Of a stretch of DNA of 64,000 nucleotides, positions 10,172-21,639 are shown one piece after another. The position numbers and the translations under genes were made by a program. Each line of letters starts with the position of its first letter. Within the stretch, counting starts at the first letter, position 1. This stretch comes from Prorocentrum cordatum. Its lineage: Eukaryota; Sar; Dinophyceae; Prorocentrales; Prorocentraceae. The notes below the pieces were generated by a model that did not search any database, was not told the DNA's origin, and saw only the letters and a list, made by a program, of their open reading frames with translations. The stretch covers positions 161,501 to 225,500 of the forward strand of contig CAUYUJ010012603.1 in assembly GCA_963575745.1 (NCBI GenBank), written 5' to 3'.

Positions 10172-11236
10172 ATCCCACCTCCCTTCTGGGCGCAGGTGGT
10201 CGACCGACTTGTTTGACATCAATGGCTGTTACCTTTTGGCCGGCGGCGGCGGCGGCGGATTGGCCCCCAGTAGCTGGCTATCCAAAGACGACTGCTGCAT
10301 ATGCTGAGGCTCGGGCCAGGCTCGGGTGCTACGCATGTGTTGGGAGGGCGGGTGGGAGTGAGCGGGACGGCTTGCGGGCGGGGAGGGAGACTCTTGACCC
10401 CTCCCCCTACCCCCTCCCCTGGACCTGGACGGGGGGTTGCGCGAGCGGTCAGAGGGTCCTGTTTGGCCCAAGATGGCTCCGAGAGGGCCTCAGAGAGCCC
10501 AAGATGGCATCCAGAATCTCAAGATGGCCCAAGATTGCTCAAGATAGCTAACAACATGCCTCTAAGAGGCATTTCAAAAAGCCACAAGACGGATCGAAGT
10601 GCTTTTGGAGACCCGTCGGGACCTCCCCGAGAAGCCAACATCCTTCAAAAGCCAATGGAAACAAATGATTTGGGCCTTCTAGCCTTTTCGCTTCCGATGC
10701 GCCTTTGAGGCCTCCAGATGGCCCCAAAATGGCCCAAGAGAGCTTCAAGAAAGGCACAAGAGGTCCCCAAGACAGCTCCAAGAGCGCCCAAGATCGCCCC
10801 CAGAGGTCCGGACGGGGAAGGCAAACTTAGGACCCCCCCTCCTTTGATCGATGGCCTCCAAGATGGCCTCAGGAGGCCCTCCGAAGCTCCCAGGAGAGCG
10901 CCAAGAGACCCCCAAGAGGGCCCCAAGAGGGGCCCCAAGAGGGCCCCAAGACGCCCCAAAAGAGCCCCAAGTGGGCCCCAAGACCACCCAAAGAGCCCCA
11001 AGAGGGCCCCAAGATGGCCGAAAGAGACCCAAAAGGACGCAAAGACGCCCCCCTAAGCGCCATAGCTCCAAGAAGGCCTCCGATGCTCCAAGATAGCCTC
11101 CAACATGGCTCAACACGTTCCTCCCCCTCCTCTCTTTGACCGCTCTGTTTCACTATACGTGTCTCTGCTTGCCATTTCCCGTCAGCTCTCGTGGGCAGGG
11201 CTTCTGAATGGGCTGGCGGGGACTCGCGAAGCGCAA
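10172..11236 (+). mobile_element. Dispersed approximately 1-kb element, copy A
   Basis: Matches the inserted element at 42,035-43,010 from end to end. The start is 'atcccacctcccttctgggc' against 'atcccaccagccctctgggc'. Both have the same roughly 40-base stretch beginning CCCCTCCCCCTACCCCC and ending GGACCTGGACGGGGGG (here about 10,397-10,436). Both have the landmark 'ccttttcgcttccgatg', 'ccccccctc' then 'tttgatcga', and the end 'gggctggcggggactcgcg'. The interior consists of CCAAGATGGC/CCAAGAGGCC units of about 12 bp, which leave many frames open (Arg/Pro/Lys-rich on plus, Gly/Leu/Trp-rich on minus). No transposase or reverse transcriptase is seen, so it would be non-autonomous. Confidence 0.75.
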
Positions 11237-11394
11237 AGACTTGCGCAGTCTCATCTTGAGAGCTCCTTTGCTTCGTCGTGCCCCCCCTCCCCGGGAGAAG
11301 GAGAACCGAGGGACCAGCCGCCGGCCCCCGTCCCCGCGAAGAGCTGGCACACAACTCTTGATCTTGCCCCCCGAACCAGGGCCCGCTCCCGGCG

Positions 11395-11512
11395 CTCACC
11401 CGCACGCGCAGCAGCGCCTGATTCCTGCACGCACGGGGCGGCACGAGCCGGAACCGGAGCCGACTTCCCGAGGCGCGGTACTCCGTAGCACTTCGGTCTC
11501 ACCCCCAGCCTT
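11395..11512 (+). repeat. Dispersed repeat DR3, diverged copy
   Basis: Same order as 21,922-22,028 and 23,740-23,858: cgcacg-rich start, paired 'cgaaaccga'-like blocks (here 'ggaaccggagccga'), 'cttcccg', 'cttcggtctcaccccc'. It is clearly more diverged than the other two. Confidence 0.5.
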
Positions 11513-11689
11513 CGGCCTCGACCATGACAGCGAGATCACAGCGGCTCGGACTGGGAAGCTGGGCTCGGTGTCGTGTCGTGCCGAACGTGCGGAAGTGAAG
11601 CCGCGGCTGTGGGCGACGAGGTGTCGACCACAGCTGGCGCCAAGTCGGAAAAAAATGGCTCTGCCGTCCGTTTCGCTATTTTCCGTGGG

Positions 11690-11757
11690 TTGTCCCATGG
11701 TTGTCCCGTTGTCCCGTGGTTGTCCCCTGGGTTGTCCCGTGGGTTGCTCAAACTGAT
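11690..11757 (+). repeat. GGTTGTCCCGTG minisatellite
   Basis: About five imperfect units of 12-14 bp built on GGTTGTCCC. Confidence 0.7.
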
Positions 11758-12050
11758 ATGCAGACCTAAATGCAAATCCAAGCGCAAACGGCATGCCGAT
11801 AGAACTGAGCATCGAGATATCAATCCAAATGCAATCGACATTCAAATCGACACGCACATCGTAATGAGAATCGGACTCATCATCGAAATGGCCTCGAACT
11901 ACCTTTTCCGTCGCGGCGCGGCTGAGGCGATCCGCTCGTGCCTCGAGCAACCAGGCATTGAACTACATTTCAGAATGCAAAAACTACATGCAAGTCGAAA
12001 TGCAAATCGAAATGCACATACGAATGCAAGTGAGCATGCAAGTTCCTCAA
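11758..12050 (+). repeat. Degenerate AATGCAAATCG minisatellite
   Basis: Repeated 'aatgcaaatc', 'aatgcaatcgac' and 'aaatcgaaatgc' units of about 12 bp. One frame gives an RNANRNAHTNA-type peptide, which reflects the repeat. Confidence 0.6.
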
Positions 12051-12555
12051 ATATACTCACTCCCGCCTCACACCTACTTACCGCCCAAACGGGGTTTGTA
12101 TGCAATATGGTTATAAGCACGAGTACGCAGAAACTGAAGCGATCCGCCTGTCAACATTACCTTCGAGACCCACGTGTCAACCCAGCATCATCAAGCTGTA
12201 AACCTCCAGTTCTCGTCACTTCATCTTCAGGCTTGCATGCCTAAGCGACGAATGAATTACCGTATTTTTCGCCTGCGGCTTTTGTTGCCCCATGTGCGTA
12301 CTCTGGACATCAGCTGCTTGAGCCCCTCTTGCTCAAATGACAGCCACCTTTCTTTGCCTCTGGGCAAATATGGGTACTTCGGGCAAGAACCTAATACCGA
12401 CACTCCCGACGTCATGACTCTTTCATTAACGTCGGCCCCCGAAATCTCGACCCGTTCCCCGGGACCGGCTGCACGTCCTGAACCTTTTTGTTAACGGTCC
12501 CGAGGCCCGGCAAGGGCCCCCAGAGGCCAAGATTAGCGAAACACCTTCCTAGTGT
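12051..12555. other. No recognised gene
   Basis: Moderate GC and no tandem structure. Open frames are short; the longest (12,174-12,494, plus) has no recognisable domain. Confidence 0.4.
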
Positions 12556-12690
12556 TAGGTCGGGCGTATCCCCCTACAGGCGGATTTTGGAGGAAAAATG
12601 TAGAATAGTCAAAATGCGTTCAAAAAGCAAAGAATATCAAACAAATCGTCCCCAGACTATTTTTATAATATTTGGAATCTACTTCCTCCG
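12556..12690 (+). mobile_element. Terminal-inverted-repeat element, partial copy
   Basis: Begins 'ttaggtcgggcgtatccccc' then 'taca' and 'ggcggatttt', the left arm of the element at 37,281-37,450. It shares the interior 'gaatagtc' and 'ccagactattt'. A clear right arm is not seen, so the copy is probably truncated. Confidence 0.55.
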
Positions 12691-12739
12691 ACTTAATCCC
12701 AGTGGGAAAAAAAACGGCAGAAACATACACTTTTGGCGA

Positions 12740-12843
12740 TCCGCGCGGATTTCTTGGACCTGCGCTGGCGCGGAGCGCGCCAGGGGCGGCGCCGGAGGCG
12801 CCGCCGGCGGGGGCCCAGCGCGCATCCAAGAAACCCGCGCGGA
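12740..12843. mobile_element. GC-rich foldback element (double hairpin)
   Basis: Outer arms start TCCGCGCGGATTTCTTGGA on the left and, reversed, TCCGCGCGGGTTTCTTGGA on the right, about 29 bp each. Inside is a second hairpin, GGCGGCGCC-gga-GGCGCCGCC. Related left halves occur near 33,653, 60,662 and 62,365. No coding is visible. Confidence 0.7.
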
Positions 12844-12930
12844 GCGCCAGACATTGCTATGCATGCCAATTTTTTCGCTGTCGAACCTTCTGGCCTGGTT
12901 TCTTCATGGGTCGGGCGAAAGGGGGGGACT

Positions 12931-13040
12931 GAGAATCAGCTCACGAAGCTGATTTTCCCGGCGCCTCCCGGCGCCGTAGGCGGCTATGTATCGAGGACTG
13001 GGCCCCTCGGTGAGGCCGAAACCAGCTGCATGCAGCAAAT
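12931..13040 (+). repeat. Dispersed repeat DR2, copy 2
   Basis: Palindrome AATCAGCTCACGAAGCTGATT (loop included), two GGCGCC blocks, 'atcgagga', 'gaggccgaa', 'gctgcatgcag', in the same order as 541-640. Confidence 0.45.
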
Positions 13041-13481
13041 TTCGTACCCCCCCCCCCCCTTTCCCAATCCCCCCCTTTCGCCTTTCGCCCGGCCCGACCA
13101 GAGTACGAAGCCACCCGGGAGGAATCGATCCCTGGGCGCACGCCCCCGGCCGACCCACGAGGGCCGAGAGCCGGGGCGCCAGACGCCCGCAGGCTGTGAA
13201 TAGGTCCGCGGAGCGGGGCGCCGGCTCGAGGCGCGGAGCCCGCGCCGGCTCGGAGGACTCGAGTTTTTGCGTCGGCGAGGAGGAGGAGGCGGATCTTCAT
13301 GACTCCGAGGGGGTCCGGATGGTGCGCCCGCCACCGACGCCGGGACGTTGTAGTGGTCGTCGGTCTTCGCCCCCTTCAGCTCGTCCGGCCTCGCCACGGT
13401 CACGACGGCGCGGCGCTGCACGCGCGAGAAGAAGGTCCTGGACGGCGGGCGCGCGGAGGCGGAGGAGGGGACCGGGAGTTG
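13041..13481. other. GC-rich sequence with a C-run, no recognised gene
   Basis: A C homopolymer at about 13,049-13,061 is followed by GC-rich DNA open in several frames on both strands. No domain is recognisable. Confidence 0.4.
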
Positions 13482-13670
13482 GAGGAGGAGGAGGAGGAGG
13501 AGGAGGAGGAGGAGGAGGAGGAGGAGGAGGAGGAGGAGGAGGAGGAGGAGGAGAGGAGGGAGGAGGAAAGGAGGGAGAGGGAGGAGGAGAAAGAGGAGGA
13601 GGAGGAGGAGGAAGCAGGCGGAGGAGGAGGAGGAGGAGGAGGCGGAGGCGGAGGCGGAGGCGGAGGACCC
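13482..13670. repeat. (GAG)n microsatellite
   Basis: Near-pure GAG at about 13,483-13,552, then interrupted GAG/GCG to 13,670. It produces poly-Glu, poly-Gly and poly-Arg frames on plus and poly-Ser/Pro/Leu on minus. Confidence 0.9.
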
Positions 13671-14574
13671 CAGGATCGGGTGTTGCCAGAAGTGCCCCTG
13701 GCCCAAGGTGCCCCCAGCCCGTCGCTCCATTCTGGAGCCCCTGGGGCCCTCTCGGCCTCGTGAGGGGTGCTCTGGAGGGCGCGGGGGCCTCCCTGGAGAT
13801 CCTGGCAACTTGGGCAAGAGGAACTTCTAACAACATCCGACAGGAGGGCCGACGAGCCTATGTAGGACCAGAGCGAGAGGCGCCGGGGGGGCCTATAGCT
13901 GGGGTTGCCTGGAGAGGACACGCAAGAGGACACAAGACCCTCCTGAGGGCGACACCGCCATAGGAGCGTGGAAGGCACGGGTCGCGAACGCACAGGACAC
14001 AAGGGACCCTCGATTTGGCAGGGTCGACCTACTAGCCAGCCTCGACTATACCAGCAAGGGTGGAAACACACAGGGGTGGATTCAACTGCGGCAAATCTGG
14101 AACACACGCGCTGGATACACTTGTGGGGGTCCGATAAATGATTATCGTGACACGCGCCATTTTCCGCACACTGGGGGGGAAGAGGCCCCTGAGCGTTGGC
14201 GGGACGACTCTGCTGCATTACCAATCCGTTGGCCAATGGCTGCTAAGCAGAATTTGTGGCGCAAACGTCGGCCAATGCTTTGACGTCTTGACGCAATGTA
14301 GCGCGGATAAAACAAAACGTCACCGTTTGCCTGCTCAGCCCAGCCAGTGGTCATGAACAGCGCCTCGACCCGCGGTTTCGAGGGGCGTTCCAAAACGGCC
14401 CGCACACATAACAACCTTCACGCCGATGCGCCGTGCTGGTATTGAGCCCCGCAGCCCCCCGTTCCCCCACCGCCAAAGTGCAGATGATCCCGGATGCCCT
14501 GTCCACGTGCACTCCGCTCCTCCCGTGTCCAAGCTGCTTCTGCGTGTGCTGCGATCCTACTGGTTGGCAGGACG
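13671..14574. other. No recognised gene
   Basis: GC-balanced sequence without tandem repeats. Frames up to about 90 codons outside the microsatellites lack recognisable motifs. Confidence 0.4.
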
Positions 14575-14685
14575 CACGAGGAGGAGGAGGAGGAGGAGGA
14601 GGAGGAGGAGGAGGAGGATGAGGAGGATGAGGGGGAGGAGGAGGAGGAGGAGAAGGAGGAGGAGGAGGAGGAGAGGACCGTTGGC
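14575..14685. repeat. (GAG)n microsatellite
   Basis: GAG units with a few GAT interruptions. Confidence 0.9.
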
Positions 14686-14789
14686 GCATGCCTAGCCCTC
14701 GGCAGCCCGCCGCTCTGCGTCCGAGCGGCGGCTCGCCGCCTCGGCGACTGCCAGGCCAGACGACGGCAGCTGGCGGACAGGGAGATTAT

Positions 14790-15428
14790 GATGTTCATGC
14801 TGACGATGGTGGCGATGACGCTGATGGCGATGGCGAACATGCTGACGATGATGATGATGATAATGATGGTGACGACAATGACGATGATGATGATGATGCT
14901 GATGGTGGCGATTGTGATGACGATGGTGACAACGGTGATGGTGATGATGGTGATGATGATGGTGATGATGATGATCATGATGATGCTTGTGCCGATGACG
15001 ATTCTGGTGGCGATGATGATACTGATGATGATGGTGATGATGAAGGTGAGTGACTGAGACGGCGGTAATGATGATGGTGATGATGATGGCAATGATGAGT
15101 GCAGTGGTGATGCTTATGATGATGACGATGATGATCGTGACGATGGCAATGGTGATGACGATGATGACGATACTGACGATGACGATGATGACGATGGCGA
15201 TGCCGATGATGATGCTGTCATTGGTGATGATGACGGTGATGATGACGATGATGATGAGGCTAATGATGAGGACGATGGTGGTTGTGAAGATGACGATGAT
15301 GATAGTTATGAAGATGACGATGTTGATGATGATGATGCGGATGATGATGATGCTGATGATGACGATGCAGATTATGCTGTTGTTGGTGATGATGACGATG
15401 ATGATGAGGATGACGATGTTTATGATGA

Positions 15429-15460
<32 letters not shown>

Positions 15461-15557
15461 ATGCTGATGCTGCTGATGATGAGGATGATGATGGTGATGA
15501 TGATGATGATGATGATGATGATGCTGCTGATGATGATGATATGATGGCGGTGATGAT

Positions 15558-15630
<73 letters not shown>

Positions 15631-15634
15631 GTGG

Positions 15635-15718
<84 letters not shown>

Positions 15719-15725
15719 CGATGAT
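14790..15725. repeat. Long (GAT)n block
   Basis: About 930 bp of GAT with many GAC, GGT, GCT and AAT variants, becoming pure GAT at about 15,588-15,718. Period 3 is held throughout, giving poly-Asp, poly-Met and stop-containing frames on plus. The decline in purity away from the 3' end suggests expansion from that side. Confidence 0.9.
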
Positions 15726-16600
15726 TGGGGTCAAATTGGCAGACGTTGGGAGCAAGGCTCGCCTACCGTGGTGGTCCAAAATTCACGCACGTCCCAGACG
15801 GGGGCTCGACGCCCCCACAGGGCCCAAAGTGGCGCCCCAGGGCCCACGCGGGCCCAGGCCGGCGCCGCCCAGAGTTCCGAGCCGAACCCAGCCGACGAGG
15901 AAGGGCGCCCAAGGGCGGGCCGCCCATGCGACACGGGCCACGGTCCCAGGTCGCGAGCGGCTGGCACGGGGGCGGCGCGCCAGAAGCGGCCGCGTCCTCG
16001 CCTCCCGTGCCGCCCTCCGCAGCCGCCTCGGCGTCTGCCTGTGCCGTCAGGACTGCTGCGGCCATCACCCCCGCAGCGGCTGCGGCCCTGGCTGCGCTCG
16101 CGGCTCTCCTCTGCCGCCGTGGGCGCCAGAGCTGTGCGCCGTCTGCGGTCGGGCGGCTCCCGTCCGACAGGCTCGGCCCCGCCCGCTGGCCGTCCGCACC
16201 TCCGACCGCGGAGCCGCTGCCCTGGCAAGGTGGTGGCCCGCCTGCCGGGCCTGCGTCACAGTCGGGCTCGATGCCGCCGTCGGCGGCGACAAGCCGGGAG
16301 GCGACGGCCTCGGCCGTGCTGCGGCGCGCGCTGGTGTGGCCGTCCTCCGCGGCGGTCTGCGCCCTGGGCGGCTGCCAGGGGGGCCCCACATCTCGTTGTC
16401 CTCGTGTTCGTTGTTCCCCCTTCTCGGCCTCGAGCCACCTGGGCCGAGGCTGGCAGCTGGCCTCGACCTCGCACCTGGGCCGCAGCCGCGCCCTGGATGG
16501 TCTGGGTGTCGCCCCGCTGAAGAAGGCCTTCGCCGTCAGCGCGTCCGACAGCAGCTGCTCCACATCGTCCTCCAGCTCTCGGCACACAAGGTATGATGAT
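15726..16600. other. GC-rich stretch open in several frames
   Basis: Very GC-rich (alternating GCC/GCG), open for more than 250 codons on plus (15,725-16,687) and minus (15,763-16,587). The minus frame begins with the amphipathic-looking CRELEDDVEQLLSDALTAK and then turns Ala/Arg/Pro-rich. Competing frames of equal length argue that openness follows from composition; an exon of a GC-rich gene is possible but no domain is recognised. Confidence 0.3.
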
Positions 16601-16858
16601 ACCCGGCGCAGGACCCATGCTCCAAGGCTTCCTCAACGACTTGAGCTAGAGGACGCAAGAACGACTGAGCAGCGCCACAGAGGATGAGGTGAACAATTCG
16701 CGGTGTGCCCGGCGACAATATGCTAAGGCACGTGCCCCACCCATTGGCAAAAAGCAAGTGGTGGCGCTGGGAAGGCGTGGGCAGTGCTGGACTTGGAAAA
16801 GCAGAAATCAGGTAATTCAAAACGAAGCCAGGATGAAGATACATTTGGACGAAGATGA

Positions 16859-17194
16859 AGCAGGGATCTCTGGCCGTTTCAGAGCGCCCAGAAAGCTCTG
16901 ACAGCTCTCCAGGACTCTCTGGAGCGATTCATCGTCATCCTGGACATGCCTGATCCGTGCCGAACCTCCGACGTCCCGGTGTTCCACGCGTGGGGTTCTC
17001 GAGCTCTCGACCAACTGTTCATCACGTGTGCTCACGCCGTGGGCTGGGGGGGAGAAGAAGTTCCGACACGGTGGGTCTGGAAGGGCCTGGCGGCGAACAC
17101 CGTCCTCGGGCAGGGCTCTCCCAGGGGCCTGCCAGGGCAAGCGCTACCCCTGCCTCGCGACTGCAGCGCGGGAGCCTGCACCTGCCTCTGTTGA
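16859..17194 (+). CDS. Possible exon, unknown product
   Basis: A frame open from 16,859 to a TGA at 17,192-17,194, about 111 codons. Its composition is more protein-like than its surroundings, for example LTALQDSLERFIVILDMPD and DQLFITCAHAVGW. A 'tttcag' at 16,877-16,882 could be a splice acceptor. The first ATG is at 16,946. Frames on the minus strand also stay open, and no family is recognised, so this is a weak call. Confidence 0.25.
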   Translation, partial: SRDLWPFQSAQKALTALQDSLERFIVILDMPDPCRTSDVPVFHAWGSRALDQLFITCAHAVGWGGEEVPTRWVWKGLAANTVLGQGSPRGLPGQALPLPRDCSAGACTCLC

Positions 17195-17539
17195 AAAAGG
17201 CGTGGCCTTCGGAAAGCAGACCTCCACCAGAGTGGGTGCAGAACCCGATGTCCCTCCCTCCGTGCACTTTTGCTGACGGCCGGTCCCCAACCGGGCCAGC
17301 ACAGAACATTGAAGACCACATCGTGGGATACTCCTGGTCCCTGTCATGCCCCGCATGCAGTGGCTTGATATCTCTTGTCGATCCTTTTGCAGGTCACGGT
17401 CTGGGGCCGCGAAAAGAACAAACCGTCGCGAGCAGAACAGGGCGCTTGATGTCCAGCCACCTGCGGTCCCCATCCTCCAGCTCATCTCCCTCTTCGCCGT
17501 TGCCGTCCTCCTCCCCCTCCACTCATAGTCCCTTATAAT
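17195..17539. other. Unassigned sequence before the (ATC)n block
   Basis: One plus frame (from 16,957) runs through to 17,538 and ends in poly-Ser from CTC units. No domain is recognised. Confidence 0.3.
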
Positions 17540-18313
17540 CCTCCTCCTCCTCCTCCTCCTCATCCTCATCCTCATCATAATCATCATCAACATCAGCATC
17601 ACCAGCATCATGATCAGCACCATCATCAGCACCATCACCACCATCGCCAGCATCGTCGTCGCCGACGGCAGCAACATCATCATCAGCAACAGCAGCATCA
17701 CCCCTGCTCGGTATGCTCCTCCCCCTGATCCCCATCATCATGACAATCACAACAACTATACTTGTTTCCGTTAACAAGTATACGAATAGTAATGCGTGTA
17801 CCAACACTACCAGTCATAAGAATCATGGTGAAATAATGCTTAAACACATCAAGCATCATAAACATCATCATCAACATCATCATCGTAATCAACATGATCA
17901 TCTTCATCATCAACATCATCTATCATTCCGCTCCTTCTGCTCCTCCACCTCCTCATCAACATCATCAGCATCATCATAGTGACCGTATCAACATCAGCAT
18001 CATCATCCTCATCATCCTCAGCATCATCCTCATCAGCATCATAATCATCAGCATCTTCATCGTCGTCGTTATCATCATCAGCATTATCACTCCACCGCCT
18101 CCTCATCATCAGCATCAGCATCAGCATCGTACCATAATCATCATCCTCCTCGTCATCATCATAATCATCATCAGCATCGTCATCATCATCATCAGTATCA
18201 TCATCATCAACATCACCATCACAATCACCATCACAATCAACATCACCACACCATCACCACAATCGTCAGCATCATCATCATCAACACCATCTTCATGTTA
18301 TTATTCATCATCG

Positions 18314-18399
<86 letters not shown>

Positions 18400-18404
18400 G
18401 TCCC
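17540..18404. repeat. Long (ATC)n block
   Basis: Starts with CTC units at 17,540-17,560, continues as degenerate CAT/CAA/CAG/CAC triplets, and ends in pure ATC at about 18,313-18,399. One plus frame is a His/Gln-rich CAN-codon run; the others are Ile/Ser. Confidence 0.9.
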
Positions 18405-18640
18405 TTCTCCTCCTCCTCCTCCTCCTCCTCCTTCTCCTCCCCCTCCTCCGCCTCGGAAGGGCGGGGGGCAGCTCCCGCGCCGCTGCAGCTGCAGGCGGCG
18501 CAGCGTACTGTGCCGAGGCCTCCAGGCGCGCATGCCAACCGCGCCGCCTGGAGAAAGAGGAAGGAGGAGGAGCAGGAGGAGGAGGAAGAGGAAGGAGGAG
18601 GAGGAGAAGGGAGGGGAAGGGGGCGGAGGAAGAGTCCCTT
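18405..18640. repeat. (CTC)n and (GAG)n flanking a GC-rich core
   Basis: CTC at 18,405-18,450, a GC-rich core, then GAG at 18,560-18,635. The opposite strand sense of the two tracts could let them pair as a loose inverted repeat. Confidence 0.7.
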
Positions 18641-20045
18641 GTGCATTGTTGTTCCTCGAGGCTATGATTTCTTGCGTTCCTCCCTATCTCCCCTCCTTCT
18701 GCGTCTGCGGTCTTCCTCAGTACCAATTACACCTCTACTCTGCCAGCGATGACCCTTGCCAAGCTCCTAGCTTTATCACCCCCCCCCAAGGGCCGACCGG
18801 CCCTGACGGGGGGGGGGGATGGCCGCGTCCCGCGGACGCACAGACCTGTAGTGCCTCAGTGCCTCGGGAGGAAGAAGGACGAGGAGAGAGAAGGAGGGAG
18901 GAGGCAGAAAGACGAGGAGAGAGAAGGAGCGAGGAAAGAGAAAGACGAGGAAGGAAGTCGAGGAGAGAGAAGGAGGGAGGAGGAGGCCCCTGGACGTTGG
19001 AGGCAGCTCCTGGGAGGTAATGCGTGGGAACGAGTGTGAGGGCTGCTGCGCCCGACGTCGGGGCACTGAGACGGATCGAGACGGCCAGCGCCCAGGATCA
19101 AACCAGATCGCGCAATCGGGCTTGGGCCAAACTCTGTGGGACCGGCCAGGGCTGGGACAGCTTGCGACCGCGGATCTATCAGCACCGAGGCTGAACTCAA
19201 CCCTCCCGGAGTTGCAACCTAGGATAAGCAGGAGGGAGCCTCAGGACAGTGCCTCGGCGTCCTGGGGCGCGCTGGGGCCCGTGGAAACCGAAGTCCACAT
19301 CCTCTCCTGGATTACGGTCGGCAATGTCTGGACAGCATTCGTGGAAAGCGCGCTGTCCCTTGCAGGCGGATAGCGTGTCGCTCCGCGAGGCGGGAGGCTC
19401 GGGAAAGCTCGGGAGGTCGACGCCTGGGGGCGGGGAAGTGGATAACGTGTCGCCCGAAAGCGCGGTGGGCCAGAATCAGCGGAGCGACACCTGTCCCAAA
19501 GCTCCCGACCCTAGCTAAGCCCATTGTTGAAGGGGCCCAAGGACACACAAATAAATACACACAAGTACAATGGTTCCCCATATTTTCCCATATTTTCTAG
19601 GTTCTTGTCTCCCCACCACTTCCCATATTTTCCCATATTTTCCTGGGAATCGACGATGAATTGTGTCTGTGTGTTGTTTCCCCTCCTGAATCGTGGAGCA
19701 ACCGTCCAGGCCAGGGGCCCATCCAGCACGGAGCCTGGTCCAGGGAATGGCGCTGCCTGCCGTGCCCCTTTGCCTGCCCTCGTGCCTCTCTCCCTGCCTC
19801 CTCGGCCACGCAGTCCCGCCAGGAGGATCTGATGCGGGCAGCGTGTATATCCATATCCACGGCATCTTGGACGTTCGGGCTCCCTTCCCCAGACACACGG
19901 TGCGCAGTGGATATGGACCAACATCTGGCCCCTGTGGGAGGCTAGATTTGTATGCATATCCACCGTGCCTCGGCCGCATGGCGCCGCTCCTCAGAAAGTC
20001 CAAGACGAAGTGGATGTGGATGAAAATGTGTATAGCTTGTATGTA
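18641..20045. other. No recognised gene
   Basis: Includes a C-run/G-run hairpin-like segment (about 18,779-18,821), a GAGAGAAGGA-rich stretch (18,870-18,985), and short repeats of 'cccatattttc' at 19,570-19,650. Frames elsewhere are short and unrecognised. Confidence 0.4.
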
Positions 20046-20095
20046 ATAGTTGTACACATATATATATATACATATATATGTATATATATATATAC
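20046..20095. repeat. (TA)n microsatellite
   Basis: TATATA runs with CAT interruptions. Confidence 0.85.
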
Positions 20096-20199
20096 TAGGA
20101 CCACGCGCGCTTAGCTTCTAAGCGCAGGACAAGGCATGGCCATGGCACAGCGAGCATACGTCGCGATGCAGTTTGGGGTTGGCCCCGTTGTGCGCTGGG

Positions 20200-20560
20200 C
20201 TGGGCCCAGCTCGTCGCCATCTCTTGGCTCCCTCGCCGCTCCTCGCGCCTTTCTCCGCACTCCTCTTCCCTTGCAGCTATTCCTCCTGGCTTCTCCCGTG
20301 CCGCTTTACATCTCTCTCCTCCCCCGTCACCCCTCTGCCCTCCCTCCTCTTTCCATCTGTGCCGCCCTGCTTTCCTCCCCCATCTTGCTCCTCTCTCCTC
20401 GATTTCCCCTGTTCCTTCATCATGGCTTCTTTCCCTCCTCGCGTTCCCCTGGCTCCTCTCCCGTCCTCCCTCCTTACCCCTCCGAGCTGTCTCTTCGCAC
20501 CCGCTCGTTTCCGAACGCCTGCTCGCTCACTCCTCGTTCCCTTCCCCTACCACAGCACGA
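20200..20560. other. Pyrimidine-rich stretch, no recognised gene
   Basis: Plus strand strongly C/T-rich; the open frames are Pro/Ser/Leu-rich in all registers. Confidence 0.5.
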
Positions 20561-21354
20561 GGGCGCGAGCAGGCAGGCCGTAACCCGGGAGAAAGACGGG
20601 AGAAAGGCGCCGTACCACGCCACGGCCGCAGCGAGGCGCGTGAGCCCAGCATCCGCAAGCGAACACCCGGCCCACCCACTACACCACGCCCACAGCGAGG
20701 GACAACCCCCGAGGGGGAGGAGAGGCCGGACGGCCCAGCGGAGCGGGAGAGAGAGAGAGAGGAGCGGGGGATGGACGAGCGACGACAGATTCCCTGCACG
20801 AGCTCGACCTCTGACTCGTGACAGCCTGAGCAGGCAGACGAGGATTGCAGACGAGGGCACAGCACCTTCCGCAGGGAGGGCCGTGCCGCCCCGCTCTCGA
20901 GGAGCCGAAGATGGCGGGCGCTATACAGCGCCTGCTCCAAGATGGAAAAATACCGTTGGCGACGGCGGTGAACGTGCGTTGTGCCTGTCGTGCCTCCGGG
21001 GCAGTCCAACCCGGGCGGCACGCTGAATTCGTGCGGCCCGCGGAGACATGGAGAATGCGCGTGCTCGATACATCTGTGTATACATATGTACAGATATACA
21101 CACACATTTGGCGGATTCCCGAAACCCTGAACCCAAAAATGTTGTCATCTCTTGGGGGACGCAGTGTTTGCTGCCGCCACCGTCCGCCGCCCGTTCCACC
21201 AGCTTCCGCCAGCAAATGCGGCCTCGCTTTACTTCCGCCGACCTTCCGCCGCCCTTCCGCTGCCCTCCGCCGAGGAAACGACGACAACCCCTATCGACCC
21301 TCGAAGGCAGGGCCCTTTTCTGGAAGACCTCTTACGAAATATAGGAAGTGAGAA
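20561..21354. other. No recognised gene
   Basis: Purine-rich start with a short (GA)n at 20,748-20,762, then mixed sequence. A plus frame (20,845-21,351) contains the protein-like KMAGAIQRLLQDGKIPLATA, but nothing is recognised and the opposite strand is also open. Confidence 0.3.
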
Positions 21355-21387
21355 GGGAGAGAGAGAGAGAGAGAGAGACACAGAGAT

Positions 21388-21422
<35 letters not shown>

Positions 21423-21435
21423 AAGAGGTAGAGAA
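21355..21435. repeat. (GA)n microsatellite
   Basis: GAGAGA with a few C/T/A interruptions, shortly before the assembly gap. Confidence 0.9.
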
Positions 21436-21479
21436 AAAAGGGGAGGAAGAAAACGCAAAAACAGAAGCATGGGGAGGCG

Positions 21480-21579
21480 NNNNNNNNNNNNNNNNNNNNN
21501 NNNNNNNNNNNNNNNNNNNNNNNNNNNNNNNNNNNNNNNNNNNNNNNNNNNNNNNNNNNNNNNNNNNNNNNNNNNNNNN
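21480..21579. other. Assembly gap of 100 N
   Basis: Exactly 100 undetermined bases, a length conventionally used for gaps of unknown size. Continuity of anything across this point is not established. Confidence 0.99.
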
Positions 21580-21639
21580 GATAAGAAAGCCCGCCACACG
21601 CGCCGAAAAAATGAATTATGAAATTAGCGACATGCATTA

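Noticed and set aside
10301-11096. Arg/Pro/Lys-rich plus-strand and Gly/Leu/Trp-rich minus-strand proteins
   Set aside because: Both come from the 12-bp CCAAGAGG units of the dispersed element; the two strands are equally open and copies elsewhere break the frames.
13299-13963. Long open frames with poly-Glu, poly-Gly and poly-Arg on plus and poly-Leu/Ser/Pro on minus
   Set aside because: They are the six translations of (GAG)n. The same happens at every GAG/CTC tract (for example 7,244-7,717, 8,073-8,654, 61,151-62,333), so length is not evidence of coding.
15050-15544. Met-, Asp- or His-rich frames of 150-250 codons in the GAT/ATC blocks
   Set aside because: Period-3 repeats without stops in some frames; all registers give low-complexity peptides with no domain or start context.
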